Assembly: GCA_947483545.1 (NCBI GenBank)
Contig: CANKNP010000017.1
Coordinates: forward strand, 1 to 28,792
From: Deltaproteobacteria bacterium
Lineage (GTDB): Bacteria > Myxococcota > UBA796 > SXON01
Reading direction: 5' to 3'
DNA: 28,792 bases
The position numbers and the translations under genes are program-made. This document shows, one piece after another, positions 1-8,129 of the stretch (position 1 is the first letter of the stretch; each line of letters begins with the position of its first letter). Under the pieces are notes generated by a model that worked only from the letters and a program-made list of their open reading frames with translations, made no database searches and was not told where the DNA came from.

Positions 1-1296
1 CCCCTGCCATGGCGTCCGGACACCGTGGGGCCGTTCGCGCTGGCGGAGGCGATGGCGGTGGATCTGGCCCTGCCTGTCTCCGCGCACGACACCGACGTCA
101 TCCTCGTGATCGGCTGCACGCTGCGGGCGGACCGGCTCGGGATCTACGGGGGTGGACCGACGACGCCGTTCCTGAACGCGCTCGCCCAGCGCGCGACCGT
201 GTTCACCGCGAACTACACACAGGCGCCGTGGACCAGGCCCTCGGTAGGCACGATCCTGACGGGCCGCTGGCCGCGCGCCTTGCACCTGGACGATCCCAAC
301 ACCAAGGAGCCCCTCTCGCTCATCCTCGATGGGCAATTCACCACCCTGGCGGAGATTTTTCAGGCGGCGGGCTACCGAACCGTCGGCGCGGTGAGCAACC
401 CGAACGCCAAGGCGGCCTTCGGGCTCGCCCAGGGGTTCGACGCCTACGACGAGCCCGATGGCGTCTACCGGGACGGCGTCCGCATCCCGTCTGGAAAAAC
501 GCTGGTCGATCAGCTCCTCGCGGGGCTGGACGCGACGCCGCCGGGTCAACGGTTCTTTGGCGAGATCCTGTTCACGACGACGCACCAGCCGCGAAAGCCC
601 GGGCCACGGGACAGCCTGGTCTTTTCCTTCGTCCCGACCGAGCGCCCCGAGTACGACGCCGCGCTCCGCCAGCTCGACGGCCAGCTCGCCCGCCTGTACG
701 TCGAGGCCAGACAACGGCGGAAAAACCTGCTCTTCGTGCTCGTCGGCGATCACGGCGAGGGGCTCCGCCTGCCGCGCGCGCATGGCCCGGGACACGGAAA
801 CCACCTGTACCAGAGCCACACCCGCGTCCCCTGGATCGTCAGCCATCCAGCGCTGCCGGCCTCTCGCGTCGATGCGATCACGCTCAACCTGGACGTCGCG
901 CCCACGCTGCTCGGGCTGCTGGGGCTCCCGCCGGGGAGCACGGACGGCATCTCTCACGCCGCCGCGGTGCGAGGGGCCGGCGAGGTCGACGCGGGGAGGG
1001 TGGCCTACGCTGAGACGTATTTCAAGCGGAGCCGGAAATCGGCGCGGATCGACGCGAAAAACCTGCTGGTCCACGACCTGAAGGCCCAGACCTTCGCGAT
1101 GTTCTCGATGGCCGACCCCGACGCGACCAAAGACGTTTCCGTGCGAAACGCGCAGACGTTCGCCGACGCGAAGGCAGAGCTTGCCGCATGGGAGGCGGAG
1201 ATGAACAGGGTCGGCGCCGCTGGGACTGCGATCTATGGCACCCCCGATGAACCGACGCGGCAGATGTTGGAGGCCTTGGGGTACGAGGATCGGTGA
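1..1296 (+). CDS. Sulfatase-superfamily hydrolase, 5' end cut by window edge
   Basis: The reading frame is open from the first base, so the true start lies upstream; the first in-window start codon is a GTG at 25, giving 423 residues. The fold signature is the alkaline phosphatase/sulfatase superfamily: a first strand ending in GCTLRADRLGIYG, the active-site segment PWTRPSVGTILTG, the metal-binding block GDHGEGL (D242-H243, counted from GTG 25) and a following HGPGHGNHL...RVPWIV block. Two positions deviate. Thr70 sits where classical sulfatases have the Cys or Ser that becomes formylglycine, as in Thr-nucleophile relatives such as LtaS and EptA. Cys31 replaces the first metal-binding Asp of the usual DTLRAD. 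The enzyme is therefore more likely a phospho- or sulfo-ester hydrolase/transferase with an altered metal site, or inactive. The substrate cannot be told. The gene converges with the next gene across a strong inverted repeat. Confidence 0.82.
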   Translation, partial: PLPWRPDTVGPFALAEAMAVDLALPVSAHDTDVILVIGCTLRADRLGIYGGGPTTPFLNALAQRATVFTANYTQAPWTRPSVGTILTGRWPRALHLDDPNTKEPLSLILDGQFTTLAEIFQAAGYRTVGAVSNPNAKAAFGLAQGFDAYDEPDGVYRDGVRIPSGKTLVDQLLAGLDATPPGQRFFGEILFTTTHQPRKPGPRDSLVFSFVPTERPEYDAALRQLDGQLARLYVEARQRRKNLLFVLVGDHGEGLRLPRAHGPGHGNHLYQSHTRVPWIVSHPALPASRVDAITLNLDVAPTLLGLLGLPPGSTDGISHAAAVRGAGEVDAGRVAYAETYFKRSRKSARIDAKNLLVHDLKAQTFAMFSMADPDATKDVSVRNAQTFADAKAELAAWEAEMNRVGAAGTAIYGTPDEPTRQMLEALGYEDR

Positions 1297-1329
1297 TGGG
1301 GGGACGGGCGACAACGGGATCGCACGGTT

Positions 1330-1372
1330 CAAGATCTAGCAAATTCGCGCCCCGCGTTTCTGCTAGATCTTG
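1330..1372. terminator. Bidirectional terminator candidate (12-bp perfect inverted repeat)
   Basis: A perfect 12-base arm (CAAGATCTAGCA, 1330-1341) is repeated in reverse complement at 1361-1372 around a 19-base GC-rich loop. It lies in the 205-base space between two convergent genes (ends at 1296 and 1502), the expected place for a shared terminator. There is no clear T-run on either side, so a classical Rho-independent mechanism is not proven. A dyad protein-binding site is the alternative. The arms are AT-richer than their surroundings. Nothing else is seen in this spacer. Confidence 0.45.
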
Positions 1373-1501
1373 CGCCGATGGCCGGCCCGGAGCCCACGCG
1401 GCAGAGACCCCGGCGCAGGAACACGTGCGTCGCGCACCGCATCGCACAATTTTGAGCCCCTCCGTTTTGTTACATCGGCCCGGACCGGCCTGCTCACCCC
1501 G

Positions 1502-2302
1502 TCAGTCGCAATGCATCCTCGACCCCGATCTCCCCCGCCGGCGCGGCTCGCAGGCGTGAATCGCAAGGCCCAGCACATCCTGGAACTTCAGGTCCGGGGC
1601 CGGCAAAACCGACGCGTGATGGCTCCCGGTGGCCATCCGGCTCCGCAGGGTAGCGAGCAGCGGGCCATTCAACGGAGCATCCGCGGGGTCGTCGGTCCGC
1701 GCGAGCGCCACCGTCGCAGCCCAGGCCTCGCGGGCGTCCGATTCCCGGCCCTGGCTGCGCGCGATCTCGCCCTTCAAGAGTCCGGTCAACAGCCGATGAT
1801 GCATGGACAACGCATCCTCTCGCCCCAGCGCACGTTCGAGATCCGCGTTGGCCCCGACGAGATCCCCCTCGGAAGCAGCGAGCCACGCAGCCATCAAAGC
1901 GCTCGCCGGGTCCGTCAGCTCGCGCAAGCCGGCGAGGGCTCCGCCGACATCGTTTCGGTCGATCAAGCGAGCCATCGCGCCGACGTAGAGCCCAGCAGGG
2001 TCATCGAGCGAGACGTCACTGACGTAGGGGATCGTGCCGCCGACACATCCGTCCGGGCAACCCTCGGCGGCAAACGCTGCATCGAAGCCGATCGCATGGA
2101 AAGGGGCAAAGGGCGCAGGAAAATAGCCGTCGGCGTGCGGCTCCGCGACCCAAAGCACCGGCGGGGTGCTCGGGTCCGTCACAAAGACAACGCTCTGCGT
2201 CGTGTCCGTGGAGGCGATGGTGTTCGCGCTCACCGGGCGCACCGTGCCCGTGGCGAGGTCGAACCGATCCCGCAGGATGGCGACCGCCTCCTCGACCGTC
2301 AA
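1502..2302 (-). CDS. C45/AAT-type Ntn acyltransferase/hydrolase, C-terminal part (probable remnant)
   Basis: The 266-residue frame begins at TTG 2302, the only start codon in frame back to the stop at 2630. It carries the C-terminal hallmark of the acyl-CoA:6-aminopenicillanate acyltransferase (C45) family: an AVAILRDRFDLATG helix, NTIAS, TTQSVVFVTDP and VLWVAEPHADGYF, where relatives have NTVA...QSVVF...LWV. The last ~130 residues are Ala/Leu-rich and helical, resembling a TPR tail. High-GC3 coding sequence continues in the same frame upstream of the TTG to about 2398 (ending in TSESLLAEAGEQ), so the start is artificial. The catalytic N-terminal half with the Gly-Cys nucleophile is absent in this frame; see the entry for 2303-2616. 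It is probably a truncated or frameshifted gene rather than an active enzyme. Family assignment is fairly firm, function low. Confidence 0.55.
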   Translation of the reverse strand: MTVEEAVAILRDRFDLATGTVRPVSANTIASTDTTQSVVFVTDPSTPPVLWVAEPHADGYFPAPFAPFHAIGFDAAFAAEGCPDGCVGGTIPYVSDVSLDDPAGLYVGAMARLIDRNDVGGALAGLRELTDPASALMAAWLAASEGDLVGANADLERALGREDALSMHHRLLTGLLKGEIARSQGRESDAREAWAATVALARTDDPADAPLNGPLLATLRSRMATGSHHASVLPAPDLKFQDVLGLAIHACEPRRRGRSGSRMHCD

Positions 2303-2616
2303 CTGCTCTCCAGCCTCGGCCAGCAGGCTCTCCGAGGTGGGCGAGGTGTTCGCGTGCCCCCGGAGGCGATGGACGGGATGGTCGCCAGCCTCGGGTACGA
2401 CCGCTGTGTGCTCGTCATCGATCCTGTCTCGCTCCCTGGCTGCACGACGAACTGCCCAGCGTTTTTGGTGGCGAAGACAGACGCCGGTTGGGGGATCCAG
2501 GCCGCCGGGAGCCGCGAGAGCGTGCAGCCAGCGGCGACAGCCTGCGCATCGGGGTTGGGGTTCGATCCGGACATGTGGAGCCTCAACGAACCCTGACTGC
2601 CCGTTAGATTCGGCCC
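2303..2616 (-). other. Unresolved stretch upstream of the C45 gene
   Basis: No clean gene covers this 314-base stretch. On the minus strand a second frame, starting at ATG 2574 with a GAGG six bases before it, has about 80% GC3 and codes for a Ser/Thr/Pro-rich segment with an AAGCT motif. It would join the C45 frame if one base were added in the run of five C at 2357-2361. On the plus strand a short frame from ATG 2369 to stop 2596 (75 residues, Cys-rich) has equally high GC3. Only one can be real, and sequence alone does not decide. A TTAGAT box at 2604-2609 lies seven bases before the GTG of the next gene and may be the -10 of a leaderless promoter. Confidence 0.3.
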
Positions 2617-3660
2617 GTGCCCCCCGAGATCACCTTCGGCGACTCCAAGCTCGCCGAGAACACCGTCGTCAACACGATGCCCGCGCCGATCGCCTCGGCC
2701 TGGCTGCGCGTTCGCGACGCGAGCGGCACGGGCGATGCGGCGGTGATTCACGCGCTGGAGCAATGCGTCGAGGTCGTGCTGCGCTACCTCGTCGCGTTCG
2801 CGATCCCCGAGTACCTGAGGGGCGAGAACGTGGTTGCCGTCGAGAAGGCGCTGGAGGATCTCGCCCAGCCAACGCACGGAAAACTTTGGGGGTTGGTCCG
2901 GGAGGCGGTGAGAGCCATCCACAAACGCGAGGGACCGGCGCCTTTCGCCCAGGAGCTTGGAGCCTGGCTCTTTGACAGAAAAGGGGCCCAGACGGACACC
3001 GCGCTGGCGATCGCGAAGCTCATCGAAATTCGAAATGCCCGGGCGCACACCGGGCACGGCGCATCGGCCGCCGAGGTGCGAAAGCGGGTGATGGACCTGC
3101 TCTCCAGCCTTCAATGGCTGGCGGGGTACCGAGCAGCGACCGACCGCCGAGCAAGCACGGCAACGGCTCGCCGAGCTGCTACCGGCCGAGCAGACCCCGG
3201 AGGATGTGGCGCTCGCGAGGCGCGCGGAGGAAGCGGAAGCCCGCGTCGCGCAGCAGGCCGCGCAGATGGCGGAGAAGCTCGCAGAGATGGAGCGACGGGA
3301 GCAGCGGCTCGCCGAGGCGGAGAGGCGGCACGCGGAGCGGGAGGCGAAGGAGGCGGCGAGGGAGGCCGGGCTGGCGGAGGAGGCCGCCACGCTCGCGGCG
3401 GAGGGGCGCGCAAAGGCGGAGGCAGCGAGGATCGAGGCGACCAAGGCCGAGGCGGCGAGGGTCGAGGCGGGGAGAGTGGCGGCGGCGAGGGTGGAGGCGG
3501 AGAGACTGGAGGCGGAGAGGGTGGAGGCGGAGAGGATCGAGGCGGCGAGGGTCGAGGCGGCGAGGGTCGAAGCGGCGAGGGTCGAGGCAGGGAGGGTCGA
3601 GGCGGCGAGGATCGAGGCGGCGAGTGTCGAGGCGAAGGTGGGGGTGGAGGCGCCGGATGA
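2617..3660 (+). CDS. HEPN-like N-terminal segment of a frameshifted HEPN-pseudokinase gene
   Basis: Only the part up to about 3126 is believed coding; the rest of this frame is out of register. It starts at GTG 2617, behind a TTAGAT box. Its ~170 residues are all-helical, with PTHGKLWGLVREAVR (85-99) and LIEIRNARAHTGH (135-147). The R139-x4-H144 arrangement after a hydrophobic helix matches the Rx4-6H signature of HEPN domains, which are often RNases or RNA-binding modules in conflict and stress proteins. Removing one G from the GGGG run at 3123-3126 changes the reading from WLAGYRAA to WLAGTEQRPTAEQARQRLAE and runs straight into the 3206-6103 frame, giving one protein of about 1161 residues. 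The HEPN assignment rests on motif and helical pattern only. Confidence 0.6.
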   Translation: MPPEITFGDSKLAENTVVNTMPAPIASAWLRVRDASGTGDAAVIHALEQCVEVVLRYLVAFAIPEYLRGENVVAVEKALEDLAQPTHGKLWGLVREAVRAIHKREGPAPFAQELGAWLFDRKGAQTDTALAIAKLIEIRNARAHTGHGASAAEVRKRVMDLLSSLQWLAGYRAATDRRASTATARRAATGRADPGGCGAREARGGSGSPRRAAGRADGGEARRDGATGAAARRGGEAARGAGGEGGGEGGRAGGGGRHARGGGARKGGGSEDRGDQGRGGEGRGGESGGGEGGGGETGGGEGGGGEDRGGEGRGGEGRSGEGRGREGRGGEDRGGECRGEGGGGGAG

Positions 3661-6103
3661 AGCCAGGTTGGCCAAGGCGAAGGGGGCGAAGGTCCAGGCT
3701 GCGCTCATCGAGTCCCTGACAGCGCAGGCAGCGCAGCTAGCGTCGGAGAGCGATCCGGCGAGGGTGAAGGCTGGGGGGGTTGAAGCGGTGAAGATCGAGG
3801 CGGCGAGGGTCGAGGCGGCGACGGACATGGCGGCGCGGGCGGCGAAGCTCGACGCGACGAGGAAGGACGCGCGGATCTCGGCCCTACACGGAGTCGCCGC
3901 CGACCTGAAGGCGGCCGAGTCAGCCCAGCTGGTGTCCGTGACGGAGGAGGGGCAGAAGCGGGACGCCGCGGTGGCGGCGGCCAGGAGGGTTGACGCCGCG
4001 CTGGCCGCGGCGGGCAAGTCCGAAGCGGCGAGGGCCGAGGCGGCGCGCGGCGAGGCAATGGTCGAGGCCCAGCGCATCTTCTGGGGCGAGCAAGCGCCCA
4101 CCTGGTCACCCCCAAGCGCGCTCGGCACCCTGTTCCTCGGCGCCCCGGAGGCGGGCACCGCCATGGAGGAGCGCTGGGCCGGCACCCTCGACGGCGGACC
4201 GGTCGTGCTGCGACGGGTGCGCACCCACCTGTTGGTGGATCCGACCCGCTCTGCCGCCCTCCGCATCCGAGCCAAAGACCTGCTGGGGACCCGCCACCCG
4301 TTCCTCTCCCAGGTCGTCGAGGTCCTCGAATCCGACGCGGACCTTTGCCTGGTCGAGGCCGCCCGCGCCGGCCTCTCGGGCGACGCATTGGCGACGCGGT
4401 CCCGGACGTCGCCGATCCCCTCCACGCTCTTCCTCTCCATCGCAACGCAGCTCTGCAACGCCGTCGAAGCCCTGCATGGCAGGCCGGGCGCGGCGAGCGG
4501 CGCGGAACACCTGCTCCACCTCGACCTTCATCCCGCAGCGATCGGGGTCGATCTGACCGAAAAGGCGGTGGTCGGTGACTACGGCCTGCTCCGGAGCCCG
4601 ACGATCGTCCCCATGGGTTCCCAGCTCGGCTCCGTGGCCATCCCGCTGCGGATGGCGTACCTGTCGCCGGAGCAGACCCACGCGGACCAGAAGCTCACCC
4701 CGGCCTCGGACGTGTTTTCCCTCGGCGTCGTGCTGTACGAGCTGCTCCTGGGGGAGCGGTTGTTTCAGGCGGAGACGACGCTCCAGACCATCCACAAGGT
4801 GCGCCGGGCCGAGGTCCACGAGCAACTGCTCCGGGTGAAGGCGCGACTTCCTGGACTCGACAAGGTGCTGTTCCGGGCCCTGTCCCTGAACCCCCGCCAC
4901 CGGTATCAGCGGGCGTTTGTGATGCGGGAGGATCTGCGCGGGCTCATGCCCACGTTGAAGAGCCTCCCCGAGGATTGCCTGCGGTGGCTTCGGGGCGAGT
5001 CCGGTGTCGAGGAGGGCGATCCGGACGACGACGACGAGGACAAGGAGCCCACCGTGATGGTCGCGACCCCACCGCCACCGCGCCGGACGATGCCCATGCC
5101 CACGGTGATCGCCGCCCCGACGACCGTCGCGCGGGACGACGACGAGGACGGCGAGCGGACGGTGCTCGCACCGCCGATCCAGCGCGCGGGTGGGAGCCCG
5201 CCGACACGCCATGACGACGGGGAGGATGACGAAGCCACCCTGGTCTCCCCACCGCTCCCCGCCGCCCCACCCGAAACCCAGACCGCCCAGCGCTCGACGA
5301 CCGACCCGAGCCGCCTGATCATCGCCTGCCCCGCATGCAAAGCCAAGTACCAGCTACCCGCGGAGAAGCTTGTGAAGGGGCGAGTCAAGGCCAGGTGCCC
5401 CAGTTGCGCAAGTGTATTCCTGGTAAGCCCTCCCCCGGCGGACGTGTTCCACTTGGCGGTCGCCATCGGGGGCGGCTGGGTCGAGCGTCGGACGTTCGCA
5501 TCAACCGACTTCCCGGCCACGGTCGGGAGCGGCACCAGCGACCGCTTTCACGTCGCTCGCCTCGGCGCCTCGGCGCTGACGGTGTGTGCAACCGGCAACG
5601 CCATCTCGGTTCGTTCGGCAGAGACCGTCATCTCCTTGGACCTCGGCAGCGTGATGGTGATCGGGGGCGTCTGGATTCGGCGGGACCAAGCCGGTGCGAA
5701 CCCTCCGGGACGGGCTCGGGCGTCGCTCGAGGACGCCGTGCTCACGGCCACGCAGGCTGCGGGTGGATGGTCGATCCGGTGCGCACCCGCCGACGGTTTT
5801 CACACCACCCAGGTCCGAACCATCCACGCCGACCCAGCGGGCAAGTTCCTATTCGTCTGCGACAATTCCCGTCTCGGGGGCGCGAGCGTCCACATCGCGG
5901 GCACCATGAACGAGCTGCTCTGGACCGACCACAACCTATTCACCGTCGCTCCCCATCGGCTCCCGTGGGCTGAGGTTCGGAATGTGTTGATCGCCGATGA
6001 GAAACACCTCTCGGTCAGCGAGCAGAAGGTTTTTTGCCTCCCCAAGTACGATTTGAACGCGGTCGCCAGGGTGATTCAGCATCTCGCCGCCCTGTTGGGC
6101 TGA
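3206..6103 (+). CDS. Long coiled helix-pseudokinase-zinc finger protein (main body of frameshifted gene)
   Basis: The listed start is GTG 3206, but the frame is coding from about 3127, so this is the body of the gene that begins at 2617. Residues 1-285 are an Ala/Glu/Arg/Val-rich helix with a five-residue repeat. Residues ~300-590 form a Ser/Thr kinase-like lobe with degenerate catalytic sites. The VAIK Lys position is Arg336 (VVLRRV). HRDLKPxN reads HLDLHPAAI, keeping D440 but losing Lys and Asn. DFG reads DYG (D458). YLSPEQ and SDVFSLGVVLYELLLGE are intact. An acidic, Pro/Thr-rich linker with two DDDED-like tracts follows. Then comes an MJ0042-type zinc finger (CPAC 708-711, CPSC 731-734) and a ~220-residue beta-rich C-terminus not recognised. 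It is likely a cytoplasmic pseudokinase scaffold or sensor, with weak or no phosphotransfer. The gene converges with the beta-helix gene 46 bases away; no terminator is visible there. Confidence 0.78.
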   Translation: MALARRAEEAEARVAQQAAQMAEKLAEMERREQRLAEAERRHAEREAKEAAREAGLAEEAATLAAEGRAKAEAARIEATKAEAARVEAGRVAAARVEAERLEAERVEAERIEAARVEAARVEAARVEAGRVEAARIEAASVEAKVGVEAPDEARLAKAKGAKVQAALIESLTAQAAQLASESDPARVKAGGVEAVKIEAARVEAATDMAARAAKLDATRKDARISALHGVAADLKAAESAQLVSVTEEGQKRDAAVAAARRVDAALAAAGKSEAARAEAARGEAMVEAQRIFWGEQAPTWSPPSALGTLFLGAPEAGTAMEERWAGTLDGGPVVLRRVRTHLLVDPTRSAALRIRAKDLLGTRHPFLSQVVEVLESDADLCLVEAARAGLSGDALATRSRTSPIPSTLFLSIATQLCNAVEALHGRPGAASGAEHLLHLDLHPAAIGVDLTEKAVVGDYGLLRSPTIVPMGSQLGSVAIPLRMAYLSPEQTHADQKLTPASDVFSLGVVLYELLLGERLFQAETTLQTIHKVRRAEVHEQLLRVKARLPGLDKVLFRALSLNPRHRYQRAFVMREDLRGLMPTLKSLPEDCLRWLRGESGVEEGDPDDDDEDKEPTVMVATPPPPRRTMPMPTVIAAPTTVARDDDEDGERTVLAPPIQRAGGSPPTRHDDGEDDEATLVSPPLPAAPPETQTAQRSTTDPSRLIIACPACKAKYQLPAEKLVKGRVKARCPSCASVFLVSPPPADVFHLAVAIGGGWVERRTFASTDFPATVGSGTSDRFHVARLGASALTVCATGNAISVRSAETVISLDLGSVMVIGGVWIRRDQAGANPPGRARASLEDAVLTATQAAGGWSIRCAPADGFHTTQVRTIHADPAGKFLFVCDNSRLGGASVHIAGTMNELLWTDHNLFTVAPHRLPWAEVRNVLIADEKHLSVSEQKVFCLPKYDLNAVARVIQHLAALLG
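3421..3640 (+). repeat. 15-bp in-frame tandem repeat coding a pentapeptide helix
   Basis: About a dozen imperfect copies of a 15-base unit (consensus GAGGCGGCGAGGGTC) encode (E-A-A/E-R-V/I/L) repeats. The plus strand is almost entirely purine with runs of GG, so it can form G-rich secondary structure and is prone to slippage. It encodes part of the long helix of the pseudokinase protein. Shadow reading frames on both strands here are repeat artefacts. Confidence 0.8.
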
Positions 6104-6149
6104 CCGGACGTCAAGCTGACCGTGGGCCCCCCGTGCAACTCCTGCCGGC

Positions 6150-8129
6150 CTACTCCGCCTCCGCCGTCGCCAAATACAACGTCGAGAACGCCACATCGTA
6201 TGCCGTGAGAACGTTCGTTTCGGGACAAATCTCGGAGGTGGGCACCCCCAAGAGGTTCGACCCCTGCAGCGCCACCACCCCATCGCATCGCTGCTGGCGG
6301 AGGGAGACCCCCTCGATGGGCCAGGAATTGCCGTCGAGCACCGCAGAGGAAGCATCCAAGAAAACCGCGATGCTGGGAGAACCGCTGAAGCGGTTGCCGA
6401 TGATCCGCAACCCCCCCTCCCCGTCCCAAGCCCCGACCCCACTCTGGGCGAACACCGCGTTGCCGTGGATACCATCGACCCCCGCGCTGCCGGCGATCTC
6501 ATTCCCTTGCAGATCGTAGGCCCCGTCGCCATCGAGCCAAAGCCCCGCGTAGGACTGTGCGGACACGACGGAATTCGTGACTGTGACCGTACCCTCGCCA
6601 TATTCAGACGTGACGTAAATCCCAAATCCACCCCCCAAGGCCGCGTCGGGCGCGGCGGAGTACATTTCGGACCCGTCGAGCGTCAGCACCCCGCCGACCA
6701 CGATGGCGTCCGCGAAGCTGCCCAGGATCCCGCACCCGGTACAAGCGACCGCGCCCCCCTCGGAAACGTAGAGCCCTGGCCCATCGTCGCCCGAGACCTC
6801 CACGTCCACCGCGACCACTTCTGCATCGTCCTGGACCAGGATCCCCGGCGCGATCGAGACAATGCGGCCGCGCCGTGTGTCGGTCACCAATCCCCCGTCG
6901 AGCGTGAGCCGGGTCCCGGCGCCCGACACCAGGATCCCAGCCGTCGAATTTCCCGCCAGCGTCAAGCGGACGGCTTCGACGACGGCCCCGCCTCCCACGA
7001 TCAGCCCCTGCCCATGGTTGCCTTCCGAGGAGGGCAATGTGTCCGCGACGGTCGTGTCCTGGACCGCCGCGGTCGGGATCCCCGCGTCCGTGCCGCCCAC
7101 GTACAGCCCGGCCTCCGAATTCCCGCGGATCGTGACCCCCTGCAACGTGGCCTGCGCGGCGTCGAGGATCGCGATCCCCTCCCCTCGCCCCCCGTCGGGC
7201 GCCGGGACCGTGTCGGTGACCTGAGACTCGACAATGTTGGCGACCGCGCGCTCATGCACGTACATGCCATACGCGGTGTTGCCGGTGACGAGGCTGCCGC
7301 TCATCTCGAGTTGGGCGTCGTCGGTGAGCTGAACCCCGTTGCCAAAGCTGCCGCTGGGCGTTGGCGTTGTGCCCGAGATCAGGGTGTCGATCAGCGTCAT
7401 CGTGGAGGTGCCGCCCGCTCGAATCCCCTGCTCCACATTATTTTCAATGGTGCAACGCTCACAGGTGAACGTCGAGTTGTCCTCGACGCCCACGCCGCGT
7501 CCAAAATCGCCGTCGTCATCGGGCGTGGTGTCCGACACGACGACGTCTGTCATCGTGACCGTCGCACCCAGGAAAGCGCCCACCCCGTGTGTCTGGTTGG
7601 CGGTCACGACGACGTCGTTCAACACGAGGGTCGATGCGTCCGCGAGCACGCCGAAGGGTCCGGCGGTGACCGTCAGGCTGCGGACCACAACGCTGGGCGC
7701 CCGGCGATCCCCGACCAACAGCGTCGCCTCGTACCCCTCGCCCTCGCGCCCATCGACGATCGTGAGCGCCGCACACCGACCGGAGAGCGTGACGCCGTCG
7801 TGCTCGTACCCCAACACGAGGTTCTCGACGTAGCGACCCGCCGCAATGCCCACCGTTCCCCCTGCCTCTCCGGCCAGATCCGCGCCCGCTTGGATGGTCT
7901 GAAGCGGAGAATCGCTGGATCCGTCGCCACCCTCCTCGGCGCTGGCATCCACGTAGACATCGGCCAACCCCGCCCAGCGATCGGTGCCGCACGCCGACGG
8001 CACGCAAATTCCCCCGTCCGCGACGTGATCGGCGGGGCAGGAGGGCAAGGAAACGGGGCCCGGAGAAAGCGCACAGCCGCACGCCAGCAGCAACACCGGC
8101 GCCGCGCGATTCACCCGGCGCGCCACCAC
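6150..8129 (-). CDS. Outer-surface lipoprotein with right-handed parallel beta-helix
   Basis: The protein has 659 residues from a GTG that lies inside the end of the upstream lipoprotein gene (19-base overlap), so the two are co-transcribed. A signal peptide with lipobox LLAC (Cys17) precedes a Cys-containing linker (CPADHVADGGICVPSACG). Next is a DUF1565-like opening, YVDASAEEGGDGSSDSPLQT followed by IQAGADLA, typical of beta-helix proteins. The remainder is a series of ~20-25-residue rungs such as TLSGRCAALTIVDG, TMTLIDTLISGT and ATLQGVTIRGNSEAGLYVGG, matching PbH1 rungs. Similar proteins in myxobacteria are annotated as 'right-handed parallel beta-helix repeat-containing'. No catalytic Asp/Arg set of pectate lyases or carbohydrate esterases could be made out, so an adhesive or structural role is as likely as an enzymatic one. 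Three large shadow frames lie opposite. Confidence 0.85.
   Translation of the reverse strand: MVARRVNRAAPVLLLACGCALSPGPVSLPSCPADHVADGGICVPSACGTDRWAGLADVYVDASAEEGGDGSSDSPLQTIQAGADLAGEAGGTVGIAAGRYVENLVLGYEHDGVTLSGRCAALTIVDGREGEGYEATLLVGDRRAPSVVVRSLTVTAGPFGVLADASTLVLNDVVVTANQTHGVGAFLGATVTMTDVVVSDTTPDDDGDFGRGVGVEDNSTFTCERCTIENNVEQGIRAGGTSTMTLIDTLISGTTPTPSGSFGNGVQLTDDAQLEMSGSLVTGNTAYGMYVHERAVANIVESQVTDTVPAPDGGRGEGIAILDAAQATLQGVTIRGNSEAGLYVGGTDAGIPTAAVQDTTVADTLPSSEGNHGQGLIVGGGAVVEAVRLTLAGNSTAGILVSGAGTRLTLDGGLVTDTRRGRIVSIAPGILVQDDAEVVAVDVEVSGDDGPGLYVSEGGAVACTGCGILGSFADAIVVGGVLTLDGSEMYSAAPDAALGGGFGIYVTSEYGEGTVTVTNSVVSAQSYAGLWLDGDGAYDLQGNEIAGSAGVDGIHGNAVFAQSGVGAWDGEGGLRIIGNRFSGSPSIAVFLDASSAVLDGNSWPIEGVSLRQQRCDGVVALQGSNLLGVPTSEICPETNVLTAYDVAFSTLYLATAEAE

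Noticed and set aside
3421..3640. Possible CRISPR-like repetition
   Set aside because: Units are contiguous 15-mers without spacers and lie inside a coding frame.
2299..4458. 719-codon minus-strand frame rich in Ser/Ala/Thr repeats
   Set aside because: It is the antisense of the 15-bp repeat helix; the repeats ASTLAAS mirror the plus-strand EAARV units. The plus frame has recognisable kinase and zinc-finger motifs.
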